Below, piece after piece: positions 46,233-57,229 of a stretch of 64,000 bases of DNA. Location: the NCBI GenBank assembly GCA_032871835.1, contig CM065301.1:20725291-20789290 (forward strand), read 5' to 3'. Origin of the DNA: Dipteronia dyeriana (Eukaryota > Streptophyta > Magnoliopsida > Sapindales > Sapindaceae). The position numbers were made by a program, and so were the translations under genes. How positions within the stretch are numbered: the first letter of the stretch is position 1; every line of letters starts with the position of its first letter. Under the pieces are notes generated by a model. That model saw only the letters and a program-made list of their open reading frames with translations, was not told the origin of the DNA and searched no databases.

Positions 46233-47973
46233 TATATGACTCGGACATCGTCTGCGACGTTCAAGCTTGCCAGGTGAAATCGATCCTTCAGGCAAGCAAA
46301 AAAGAAGCTTCTCGCCAAAGCAAAGAAGGCATTGCTCCGCCTGAATCGGATGTGGAGTCTGTTGAGGCTGATGGGCAGATCCCTGAGTACGTCCCTGATG
46401 AGGTCATTCAACCTACCGTGGGGGAATCTATTGGTCTGAGTGGCCCTGCTGAAACTTCCAATGCCCAAAGGTTTCCTGAAGATGAGGACGGTCAAGAAGA
46501 TTGTCTTGGTGAAGTTTATGGTGTGCCAAAGTTCCTGATTGATGAGGTTCCTACCGAATAGTTTGTTGTTGGGGATGGAGATGAAGCTGGAAAGTCTTTA
46601 GACGAATAAGTAAATCATGATCCTAGTTTCTTCGAATCATTCCTTGATGTTGATGATCATGATGATCTTGCGGTTGATCTTAGCTTTCATCGTACTCGGG
46701 CTGAGAAAATAAAGATGACTGACTCTCCCACTCGTCCTCATAAAGTCCCTCGGGTGGTATCTTTTATCGAATCAAGTGATGACGATACCGAGGCTGGAGT
46801 TTCCCTAAACGTTCAAGTTGAAGCGTCTGTGGGAAATACGAAAACTTCAAACCTCAACAGGGATTATCTTCCTTCTGAGGCAGAAGACGTTAGGGCGGGA
46901 GCCTCGGGTGATCCTTATTCCACTACACAGGAAATGCTAAGGGCGATGTCTTCTGGTCGGGTCTTCATTGGAGATGACCATTGGAGCCGTTTCAAGGATG
47001 GTTCCCCGACCACTCGTCTTGAAAATATTTTCAATAGTGTCTCTTATGTAAGTCTCATATCTCAACTGTTTAGTCTTAACGTCTGTTAGATTTTTAACTC
47101 AAAACCTTTCTTGCAGGTGGTGGCTGAGTTTGCTGAGTTGGTTCAGATACAACAACATCAAGCCGATCAGATAAGGCGTCTTGAAGCTCAGTTGAAAGAG
47201 AGTGTGGATAGCCGTGCTCAGGTCGAGGCGGCTTATTAGAGGGAGGTGAGCTCTGCCCAAGAATTCACCAATCATTGCTTGGCTAAGCAAATAGGAGCCG
47301 AGGAGAGAGCTTCTTTGGCAGAGGAGAAGGCTGTGTCGTTTCAAAACTTACTGTTTGCTGTCTAAGAATCGATGCTTAAAGCTGAACAGGAAGCTGAGCA
47401 GGCCAAGTCGTCATATGAGCAGAAGATTGAAGACTTGGAATACCAAGCTTTAACGGTCGAATCCCTATCAAAGGAGGCTAGACAGGAACTTGAGGTCCAG
47501 GGGGTCGATCTTTTCAAAAGGTCCCTAACTTATGACGCCCTTCTCCTTCGGGAATTTCAGTGAGGGTTAGTTTCAGCTGGCAAATTTTTTAAAGTCAAGA
47601 ATCGGGCAACTGATAAAGCCTGAACCAACTGGGAGCTGTCGATCAAGAACCATATGGACCGGCCCCTGGAATCTCTTCGGACTCATATGAAAGAATAGAG
47701 AGCTTACTGTCGCAGCCGAGGTAAAGAGCCTCATCCTATGCATTTGGAGATCCCATCAGAATATTCTCTCTCGACCTTCTATGCCAGTCAGAAATCTGGT
47801 GTGAATGGCTCGACACCTGATGTTGGTCCGGTCCTTAGAGCAGATTGCAGTGAGTGGATGGATGACTTTGTCGACACAATCGCTTGGCCTTCAAATGAAA
47901 GTCCTCTCCATGAATACGAGATGGTGCCTGACCCGAGTATCGGTAAAAGTTCCAAATCCTTATCCCAACCTTA
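46233..47973 (+). pseudogene. Antisense ORF of element B: acidic exon plus coiled coil; first exon deleted
   Basis: 46,197-46,232 is the tail of intron 1 (ends TTAG). Exon 2 (46,233-47,047) aligns with exon 2 of element A: YDSDIVCDVQACQVKSILQA against FDTDVVSNLQARQVKAILQA, then PRVVSFIESSDDD and EMLRAMSSGRVFIGDDHWSR, with a stop near 46,559. Intron 2 (47,048-47,115) has GTAAGT and TTGCAG at the same place as in element A. Exon 3 from 47,116 begins VVAEFAELVQIQQHQADQI and is a coiled coil, with stops near 47,237, 47,363 and 47,561. It ends SLSTFYASQ and an acidic tail to 47,973. The PF04195-like exon 1 is absent. Confidence 0.8.
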
Positions 47974-48049
47974 AAGTCATTTTTATAGAATTTTCCACCT
48001 TGTAAAGATTTTGATCAATGAAGTTTCATACTTGTTGTGAACTGCTTTA

Positions 48050-48360
48050 TTCATAAAGCCAAGTATTTTGTTTAAACCGGCTGACTTATTGCTCAAGTAA
48101 TTTCACCGAGTAGCGAGTACCGAGTATCTTATTTAACTTGGTTTTGTTATTTGGAATAACTTCTAACGCCAAGTATCTTATTGAACTGGATCTCTATTGT
48201 CCAAGTAACTTTACCGAGTATCTTATTTAACCTGGCTTTGTTTACTAGGAACGATTTTCTAATGCCAAGTATTTATTTAACTGGCTAATGCAATCTCTTC
48301 GTGTCAAGTATCATATTGAACTGGCTAATATTATTAACCGAGCCATCTTGAAATAGGCAA
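48050..48360. repeat. Degenerate tandem repeats between aORF and integrase of element B
   Basis: GCCAAGTAT, CCGAGTATCTTATTTAAC and GAACTGG-type words recur at 60-100-bp spacing. The same words (revcomp) build the 90-bp units of element A at 1461-1733. Confidence 0.78.
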
Positions 48361-48900
48361 GTAGATTTATACTCGCATTTCATACTCGGTTGCCACCCAA
48401 ACATTACATCAAGGCTCACCATGATCCTATGTTAGAGTCTTTACACAAGTTACTGAGGACGTCTCCTTAGTTTTGTATGTGCATGGGTTTACCGAATTGT
48501 TAAGCTTTTGACTGCTCAACACAGCTGCACATCTTACCGGGATTTTTCCCGACGGCTCCCCGAGCCATTTTCTAAAATCTAGTGCATCGGGGTTGCCTTT
48601 TGGCTAAGGTCGACTGACCTTGCTCGGCTGGTGTGCTCCTACGAGCTTCTCCGCCCATTTGGGAATTTTTCTAAATTACTGGTCCCGATCATTTTATTTG
48701 CATGTTCTTATTATCATGCTCGTCTTTCATATGTTCTTATTATCATATGTTTTAGATTTCTAAAATCCCGAGTTGGGTTTTTATTTATAACTGTAAAATT
48801 AACAATGATTAAATTTCAAAACTAATAACTATCCTGACTAAAATTGTCCTAACTAAAAAAGGAAACAAAATTTCAAGGATAAAAAATCTTCAAATATTGG
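48361..48900. other. Spacer of element B
   Basis: No ORF recognised. It aligns loosely, in reverse complement, with 857-1440 of element A. Confidence 0.5.
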
Positions 48901-51900
48901 GCGTTGCATACCTCTCCATCTGGTCGTGCAATCTAATACGCTCCATGACCAGCTACTCCTTCAATCTTGTACGAGCATTCCCATTTGTCAGCCAAGGAGC
49001 CTGCCGCTTTGTTTTTTGTGTTTAGTGACACCTTTCTGAGTATCAGATCTCTAAGTTGGAATTTCCTGATCCGAACATAATTGTTGTAGTGGCGAGCCAC
49101 TCTTTGCTGATATGCTATATTTCGTATTCGAGATTTCTCCATTTTCTCTTCTAGCTCATCTAGACTTTGTAACAGCATATCAACATTCTGGTGTTCATTG
49201 TATAGCCTGACCTTAGGTGAAGCGTACGATGTTTCTACGGGGATAACAACTTCTGTTCCAAATGCTAAAGTGAATGGAGTCTCTCATGTAGAAGTCCTTA
49301 CTGTCGTCCGATATGCCCATAATACCTCTGGAAGTTTTTCAACCCAACTTCCTTTCTTGGCATCTAGCTTTGCTTTGAGTGTATGCTTGATGATTTTGTT
49401 TACTTCTTTAGCTTGCCTATTCGTTTGAGGATGGGCAGGTGTGGCATAGTAATTGACAATTTGGTACTCTTTGTACAACTATCTGAATTTTAGATTATCG
49501 AACTGGGTGCCGTTGTCAGTGATGATAGTGCTTGGGACTCCAAATCTGTAGCGTATATTTTTCTTCACAAAGTTCGTGGTATTTGTTTTTATAATGTGTA
49601 CTAATGCTTCGGTTTTCGCCTATTTTGTGAAATAATCATCTGCTTCTATTGCATGCTTCACTCTATCCCCTGTCTTTGCTAGCATTAGGCCAATTAAGTC
49701 CAGACCCCACATGGCAAATGGCCATAGGGACGTAAGGCTTCTGATTTGTTCAGAGGGTTGTCAGATATCGTTAGCGATCTTTTGGCATGTATTGCAGCTT
49801 TCTGAACATCGCTGTGCATCCTAGAACAAAGAGGGCCAATAATAACCTTGCATGAGTACCTTGTGTGTCAAACATTTATCTCCAATATGATTTCCGCATA
49901 CTCTGTCATGGATTTCCTGTAGTATCCGACATGCATCTTTCTCCGATACACATCTCTAGAGTGTTCGGGAAAACCCTCTTCTGTACAGTTCTCCTTCGAT
50001 CAATGTGTATCTTGCTGACCGGTACTTGACACGTTTGGCTTCTAGGGGATTTTTCGGGAGTATGCCTTCTTTTAGGTGGCTTTTCAGCTGAGTCATCCAA
50101 CCATCTGGGGGTGTTCAGATTTTTGAGATTTCCAAGTTTTTTGGATCAACTATACTCGGTCTGAGGAGATGTGCGACCGAAATAGTTTTTGGCCTGATTG
50201 TGGTTGTTGCTGATGTTAGTTTGGAAAAAGTATCAGCCTTTTCATTCTCTTCCCTGGGAATCTGGACAATCTTATATTCCTCTAATTTTTGAAGGAGTTG
50301 TTTTGCTATGTCTCGATAAGCTTTCATTCCTTCATCTCTAGCTTGGTATTCGTCCAGGACTTGGTTGACAATTACTTGTGAGTCACTGAATATCTGGACC
50401 TCATCTGCTCTGAAGGCAATGCATACTCTAAGTCCAGCTAGTAACGCCTCGTATTCGGCTTGATTATTTGTTGTTTTGAAATCGAATCTCATGGCACATT
50501 CAACTTCATCTCCTTCCGGGGTGCATACTACAATCCCTGTCCCACTACCATGAGTGTTCGAGGAACCATCGACATATAATCTCCACGAGAAACTCTTGCC
50601 CAACATCCTTTTTGCTTCCAGGTTTGGTTATGTGAATTCTGCTACGAAATCTACTACAACCTGGTCTTTGAGGGATGTCATGGGGACGTACTGAATATCG
50701 AATTCATTTAGCTCGATTGCCCATTTGGTTAGTCTTCCTAAAATTTCTGGCTTCTGTAAGATTTGCTTAAGTGGGCAGTCGGTGAAGACCTGGATTGTAT
50801 GAGCCTGAAAGTATGGCATCAGCTTCCTTGCTGTCGAAACCAATGATAAGGCCATTTTGCTGCCTGTGAATACCTGGTTTCAGCTGGAAGAAGTGCCTTG
50901 CTGGTATAGTATACTGGCCTCTGTACTCCATCTTTTGTTCTGACTAGAACTGAGCTTGCTGCTAATTCCGTAATTGATAAGTACAAGTGTAGTATTTCTC
51001 ATTTTTGATTTTGAAAGGATGAGAGCTTGCCCTAGATACTCTTTGATTTTTAGGAACGCCTGCTCGCATTCTTCGTTTCATTCGAGCCCTTTTTTCCTTT
51101 TTTAATTACTTTTAAAAAGGGTGCACATTTATCTGTGGCCTTTGAAATAAATCTGCCAAAGGAGGCTAGGCATCCTGTTAAACGCTGCACTTCTTTTAGC
51201 GTTCTTGGCGATGTCATTTTTTGAAGGGCTTGGATCTTCTCAGGGTTTACTTCGATTCCCCTCTGGTGAACTTGGAAACCCAGGTACCTTCTTGAAGGAA
51301 CTCCAAATAGGCATTTGTTCGGATTCAACTTCATCTGATATCTCCTCAAGACATCGAATGTTTCCCACAGGTCTGAAGCATGCCCGTCTGCCGAGATGCT
51401 CTTGGTCAACATGTCATCTATGTAAACTTCCATGTTTCTTCCTATTTGTCGTGTGAAGATTCTATTGACCAGCATTTGGTATGTTGCTTCTACATTCTTT
51501 AGCCCAAAGAGCATTAATGTGTAACAGTATAAGCCCTGATCGGTTGGGAGCGCCGTTTTTTCCTCATCAGCCTTATTCATCTGGATTTAGTTATATCCTG
51601 AATAGGCGTCAATGAAACTGAGTAATCCGTGGCCTAACATGGCATCAACCAGTTGGTCTATCATTGGCAGTGGAAAACTGTCTTTTGGGCAGGCTTTATT
51701 CAGGTACGTGAAGTCTATGCACATTCTCCACTGATCATTTTTCTTCTGGACAATGACCACATTGGCTACCCACTGAGGGTAGTTGATCTCTCTGATCGAT
51801 CCTACATCAAGTAACTTCTCCACTTCTTGCTTGATCGCCTGACTTCTTTCGAGGTTAAAAGATCTTATTTTTTGTATTACTGGTTTTGCATTTGGGTCCA

Positions 51901-54891
51901 CTGCAAGATGATGTGATATTATTCAGGCATTTATCCCTACCATGTCTTCATCACTCCAGTCGAACACATCTTTATATTTTCTAAGTAGATTAATAAGGTT
52001 TTGCTTAACCTTTCCTTCTAAACTGGCCCCGATTTTTATCTTCTTACTTGGTTCATCTTCTCTTAAGACTATTTCCTCTATTGGTTCACTTTTAGACACT
52101 TTCGGTTCTTCCCTAGGATCAAACTCAAACAACAGTGATTCTTGCTCGGTCTGATCTGATCGTGTGATAGTGAACACTTATTCGTTATTGTCTGTGTCTT
52201 TGTAAACCGAGAGATTAGCTCTTCTGGCCATCTCCTAGGACCCCTTGACTACTCCTACCCCCCGTTCAGTTAGGAATTTGATCATCAGAGCATAAGTAAC
52301 TGTTACTGCCTTGGTTTTATTCAATAATGGTTGACCTAACAACACGTTATAAGGCCAATTGTCTAGGTCTACCACTACAAAATTGAGCAACACTGTTCTT
52401 TGACAAGGTGTCACTCCAATTTTTACGGGCAACTTTACCGTCTAGAGAGACCTAACCTCGATTCCCTTAAATCCTTTGAGTGGGGTATGAAAAGGTTACA
52501 AATCCTTTTGGTCCAACCTGAGTTGATCGTAGACAGCTATATTGAGAATATCAACCGAACTATCATTGTCTATTAAAATTCTCCTGACTTCCCTATGTCC
52601 ATTCGGACACTTATGACGAGGGTGTCATTCGGTCGAACATCTACCCCGTGTGAGTCGGCCTTTGTGAATATTATTGGGTCCCATTTTTCCTTTACCCTTT
52701 TCGGGTTTGGTTCGATGGATTTCCTGAGTTCGTTTTCGGTTATTTCTTCCAGTTGATGGTCCTCCGAAGATTGCTTGTATTACTTCATTGGCCTCGGGAC
52801 TTGCCATTTTGTTCCGACCAGAACTATGGTTGGCCCTCGTCTCTTTCTTCATCTCTGAATTCTCATCTTTTTTCAGGATTATATCTTGTAGGTGTCATTC
52901 CCGAATGAGGGTCTCTATGTAGTCTCTAAGCTGGTAACATTTGGAAGTCTCATGATCGGTTTCCTTGTGGAATCTGCAGTACTTCGTTGTATCTCACCGA
53001 GCAAACTGAGACTGTCGGCGTGGCTCCTTTACCAGATTTTTTTCTTCTAATATGGCCAGGATTTCCTCTAGCTTTTTTCGAAGAGGGGGGTAGTTTGTGT
53101 ATTTTCCTCAGAAATTCTCCATGGTCTGGTCATCATTATGCCAGTTTCCCCCATCCTTGCTTCTTTATTTGTTGTTTCCTTTTTGTCTTCCTTTGTGGTT
53201 CTTTACCTTTGACTCGCGTCTTTTTGTTCGGGTCTCCCCTCATGCATATAGCATCATCTTATGGCTAACTCCTCTTCCGGCTAGTGCATATCCTCCAGCC
53301 ATGTCCATCATGTCTACATATCTGGTTAAACGGGTCCTTCTTAGGTCAAAAGATAGTCGTCAATTCTGTGAATTGTTTATGAGTGCAGCAATTATTACTT
53401 CATCATTTACACTGTCGATTTCTGAGACCGTTTGGCCAAATCTCCCCAGGTATTTTTTTAACGACTCATGTTTCCCTTGTTTCAACTGAGAAAGGTAAGC
53501 CACTGATTTTTTCTTATGTACATTGCCCATAAATTATCTTGAGAAACTTCTTCTTAATTCACCAAAACTTCCGATGCTTGCCGGGGGCAACCTTCCGAAC
53601 CATCTTGAGCCTGTGTCTCCCAGAGTTTATGGAAAGTTGAGACATAATAAAGAGTCGTTGTGGGCATACTGAGTCATAACGCTTTTATATCGTCTGACGT
53701 GTTCAATAGGATCTGTATCCTTCTTCAAATTGTTCCACGTGTGGCATCCTGAACCTTTATGGGAATGGGGTTCGCAAGAAGTCCCTAGTGAATGGACTAT
53801 CAGAATCATCGTCAGATAAGTCATTATATCCATATTGCCTAACCAACGCGACCATTTAACGCTCGTTGTTTTCGACTTCTTGGGTCAGGCTATGAATCAT
53901 AACATCTCTGTCTCCCACCGGTTCTCTATGACGGTTAAACTGCCGGGTGATTGCCATGCCTGTTTCCTGCTCATCTTCATCCTGTATCCGAGTCTCATGA
54001 GCTAACCCTTATAGGTGTATGGTTCTATGATGACGATTGTGATGGCGACGATCGCTATTCTCTGATGATGATGACAAATCCCTACGCTGGTCATATCTTC
54101 GGTACCTATCTCGATCCACCTGACCTAGACATGACCACGGTTCGGTTCGAACCATGGAACCGAACCGTAATAGTGTGAAATGAACAGTAATCGAAACCAA
54201 AACTGGAACCGTGGAATCGGTTCCGTAACCATAACCAAAACCGTGGGGGTGAAGGTTCGATTCCGGTTCATCTCCTAAAATAACTGGTCAGGAACCGGCG
54301 GTTCGAATTTTTTTTATAATTTTTCTTAAGCAAAAATGTAAAAAAAAAAAGAACCGAACCGAAACCGGAACCGGAATCGCCTATCTACGGTTTTGGTTTT
54401 GGTTTCGGTTCTGGCTCCGTCCGGAATATGAATCGAAACCGGAACCGACCGAAACCGTGGGCATGTCTAACCTGACCATGATTCTGTCTTTGGCGTGGTT
54501 CTTCGGGTGTTTCACGATCCCTGTCCTGGGTGCGTGTTTGACCCCCAAATTGATTGTTTTGATCCGAGTTCCTAGCAGCTACTGGAGCATCTGGTTCCGG
54601 CTCAACTATAATCGAACGGAGCCTTGTAGGCAGAGGGTTTGGTGGGTGCGCCTCATCCGCAGCCAATAGATCTACTCCTTCTCTCGCCACGTTCGTCAGT
54701 AGCTGTTTCAATGCCTCGCTGAAACGTCGTGCTACGTCCTCACTAGTATGAGGGATTTGTTGGATACCCGTCAGGGATGCTGGTTGGTTCTCGGTGGTTA
54801 TGGTGGGATCTCATGAGCTTCTGCCTATATGAGCATTATCTGAAGATTTTTGGATGTCCCCAAAACTGTTTCTGCTTCCGCTTCCAGCCAT
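48900..54891 (-). pseudogene. gag-pol polyprotein of element B, broken
   Basis: Gag starts MAGSGSRNSFGD at 54,891 and is cut by a MITE (54,126-54,469). The retrotransposon gag domain lies at about 53,830-53,300 (SQLKQGKHESLKKYLGRFG). The protease near 52,600-52,260 has ILIDNDSSVDIL, where the family's G in the active site is D, and VLLGQPLLN. RT (51,900-51,050) has PQWVANVVIVQKK, YIDDMLTKS and SPRTLKEVQRLTG; YIDD is intact. The connection/RNase H segment is at 50,855-50,628. A second, archaeal-type RNase H is at 50,606-50,115 (WRLYVDGSSNTHGSG, NNQAEYEALLAGL, DSQVIVNQ), diagnostic of the Tat lineage. The integrase (49,900-48,930) has YATPAHPQTNRQAKEVN and LPEVLWAYRTT. Stops in every domain. 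Confidence 0.92.
54126..54469. mobile_element. 344-bp hAT MITE with perfect 8-bp TSD
   Basis: The TIRs are TAGACATGACCACGGTTCGG and (opposite strand) TAGACATGCCCACGGTTTCGG. ACCTGACC stands at both borders (54,118-54,125 and 54,470-54,477). The interior is rich in GAACCG/AAACCG words like the larger hATs at 11,252 and 19,339. It lies in the gag of element B and shifts its frame. Confidence 0.95.
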
Positions 54892-54918
54892 TACTTTAAA
54901 TCAGATCGGAGGTTCATA

Positions 54919-54937
54919 CCCCTTCTTCTAGCGCCAA
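54919..54937 (-). other. Primer binding site of element B
   Basis: On the minus strand the sequence after the LTR reads AT then TGGCGCTAGAAGAAGGGG. It starts TGG, as needed to pair with a tRNA CCA end. The exact tRNA was not determined. Confidence 0.7.
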
Positions 54938-54938
54938 T

Positions 54939-55775
54939 TGTTGACGTTGATTTCTCGATGGGTGAGAAAGTCAACAAGATTGGATTTGGTTGTGACCTGT
55001 CAAAGAGAAAGAAAGAGAATGCAATTTGAAACTAATTAGACACGAGTTTACGTGGTAAAACTCCGGTGATCCGAGAAACATCCACGGGTGGTTGAACAAA
55101 CAACCGAACCAAAATTCACTATTGGAATAAAGAATTACACCACTCGATCTCTCTTTTTTCTCTCTGCTCGTGATTCTATATCTCTCCAACAATAAGATTA
55201 TGAGTCTATTTATATTCGCATAGAACTCTAATCCTCGTTGTACAAGTAATGAAAGATTTTTATATTTTGTTACAATTTGGTTGCTTGTTGGAGTCGTTTT
55301 TTACTTCTTTCCTATTTCGGAGATTGTATGGAGATCGAATGGGACTCTGGAGATACAGTCAGTTTATGACTTTATTTCCTTATAAATGTGCAGTCTACTT
55401 AAAGAAGTAAAGTATTGCCCAATTTGGAACTTGTTTCCTGTTTGGTACTTTATTCTTCTAGGAATTCTTCTAGGAATTCTTCTTCACATGAATGCCTTTG
55501 CGTATTTGAGCATGACTCTTGGTATTCCCATGTGCAAATTATGTATTGGACTTCTTTATGCGGGTTTTCTTGTCCTGGGAAGAATATGACGTCACTTGGT
55601 CCCGAGTAGGTCTTCACTTGTCGAACACCTGTATTCGGACTTACTCGGGTTCGTATTCCTTAGTGATATCTTGAAGAATATTTTCTGAATGCCTATTTGG
55701 ACGTCTATATAGCAATCTTAAGGGACTATCCACCGTGTCAATGACATATACATCCGATAAAATATACTTATAACA
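54939..55775 (-). repeat. 5' LTR of element B
   Basis: On the minus strand TGTTATAAGTATATTTTATC ... CAACGTCAACA, 837 bp, TG...CA. It contains the aligned start GTCATTGACA shared with the LTR of element A. Confidence 0.93.
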
Positions 55776-55802
55776 GTATTTTACCTCAGAACTTTTTTTT
55801 AA

Positions 55803-55928
55803 GCATTAAACCCTCCTGAACTTTCATTAATTAGTAAAACCTAATTATAGATATCTCTTCAAAAAGGTGTTCAGGGACAATAAACTAAACTGTTTGTCAA
55901 TTAATGAGAGTTCAGAGGGTTCAATGTT
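55803..55928. repeat. Fold-back MITE-like inverted repeat, ~126 bp
   Basis: CATTAAACCCTCCTGAAC at the left pairs imperfectly with GTTCAGAGGGTTCAATG at the right, and the pairing continues inward (TTAATTAG / CAATTAATG). TSD not certain because the flanks are A/T runs. Confidence 0.65.
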
Positions 55929-55969
55929 TAAAAAAAAAATTCGGGGTAATATATAAACTTGGGTATAAC

Positions 55970-56613
55970 TAGAGGTGGGAAAAAACCAATGAACCGAACT
56001 GAACCGAACCAATGGATCACACCGGTCCAATTGGTTTTTTACCGGTTTTGATTGGGTGATCGGTTCGGTTCGGTTCTGTTCTAATTTTAAAAAAACCGGT
56101 TGGATCGGTTTTTGTCCGGTTTAGTTCCAAAAACAGGATAATCGAACCGGTACCCGACTGTAACTTAAAAAAAAAACTAATTATAACTTCCACTCTTCAC
56201 TCTTCAATATTCAATTATTAGGTATATTTTATTGGATTTTAAAATGTAATTTGACTTTGTTTGGTATTGACTATTGTATTAGTTATTAACAAAAAATTTG
56301 GCTGATATGTATTTTGAAATGTGTTTACTGTTTTTTATTGGATTTTGTAGTTTTTTAATATGTTTTTATTGTGATGTAAATAAAATTGGTCCAATAGATT
56401 CAAAAAAATAAACTAAATATGTAATAAATGAAATTTAGAATTTTGGCTCAAAGTCTAAAACCAAAAAAATCGAACCCGTCCAATTCGGTTGGATTTTCAT
56501 CGGTTGGCAAATGTCAATTTGATTGGATCGGATCACTTTTTTAAAAACTGAATTTTATCGGTTGTATAAAAAATCGAACCGGTACAATCAACGCTTATCC
56601 TCCGGTAACCCTA
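55970..56613. repeat. Candidate hAT-type MITE with GAACCG-rich ends
   Basis: The left end TAGAGGTGGGAAAAAACC and the right end (opposite strand) GGAGGATAAGCG are a weak TIR pair. GAACCGAAC and ACCGGTT words are dense in the first 190 and last 150 bases. No clean 8-bp TSD, so class and borders are tentative. Confidence 0.5.
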
Positions 56614-57229
56614 ATAATAATAGGAGATACTTTTAGAAGTTGACATGTCAAATTCTGATTGGATGTAAGACTCTAACAAGACGTGGCTGATTTAAAAGTG
56701 GTCGTATATGTCAGCAACTTTACGACTTGATACGGTGCATTTTAATTCCAGATACAATCGTATCCAAACATTTACTCATCCCAACTCGACCCAAATGTCA
56801 CCCCACACTACCCACTTATCTCACGCCACGTGTCAGATCATGAAGTACAAAAAAAAACCTCGATCTGTGATTTGCAGTGACGGACAGTTGCATGAAACTC
56901 TTGTGAAGCATTGAAAATAACATAAATATAATTTCCATAAACCCTATATGGCTATATCTGAATTTTTTCGAGTCTCGTCTTCTCTGATCTGTATAATTTG
57001 CGACCGTTAGAGAGAGAAGGAGACGAAGATCTTTTATTATTATTATTATTATTTACTCTCTCGTCTTCAGGTTCTTATTCGATTCTCGCTTTGTTTTTGA
57101 TTTGATTGTCTTCGTGTTTTTTTCTTGAAATAATACTCAATTTGGTTTATTAATGTTGTGGTTTGATTTGTGTAGTGTTAGGGTTTTTTTTTCTTGGATT
57201 TTTTTTTTGCTGAATTGGAATAGAGAACG
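56614..57229 (+). promoter_or_regulatory. Upstream region and 5' UTR of SPP
   Basis: Contains ACGT-core words ACGTGG (56,681) and CCACGTGTCA (56,826, a G-box), a TATA-like CTATATGGCTATA (56,942), a (TTA)n tract (57,028-57,052) and a telo-box-like TTAGGGTTTT (57,179). All positions are seen in the sequence; a regulatory role is inference. The transcription start is probably near 56,960-57,000. No gene is seen in the region. Confidence 0.5.

Larger units (their letters stand above)
46031..55775 (-). mobile_element. Tat/Retand-type Ty3/gypsy LTR retrotransposon, element B, TSD GTATT
   Basis: The minus-strand order is LTR (55,775-54,939), primer site, gag, protease, RT, two RNase H segments, integrase, repeat spacer, antisense ORF (on +) and an LTR remnant ending at 46,031. 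GTATT flanks it exactly on both sides (46,026-46,030 and 55,776-55,780). The arrangement mirrors element A. A deletion joins the LTR remnant to intron 1 of the antisense ORF, and a hAT MITE sits in gag. It is dead by stops. Confidence 0.94.

Noticed and set aside
56660..56690. ER stress response element upstream of SPP
   Set aside because: ATTGG and ACGTGG are both present but in the wrong order and spacing for ERSE.
56708..56914. Short + strand ORF upstream of SPP
   Set aside because: No motif, overlaps likely promoter words, and ends before the predicted transcription start.
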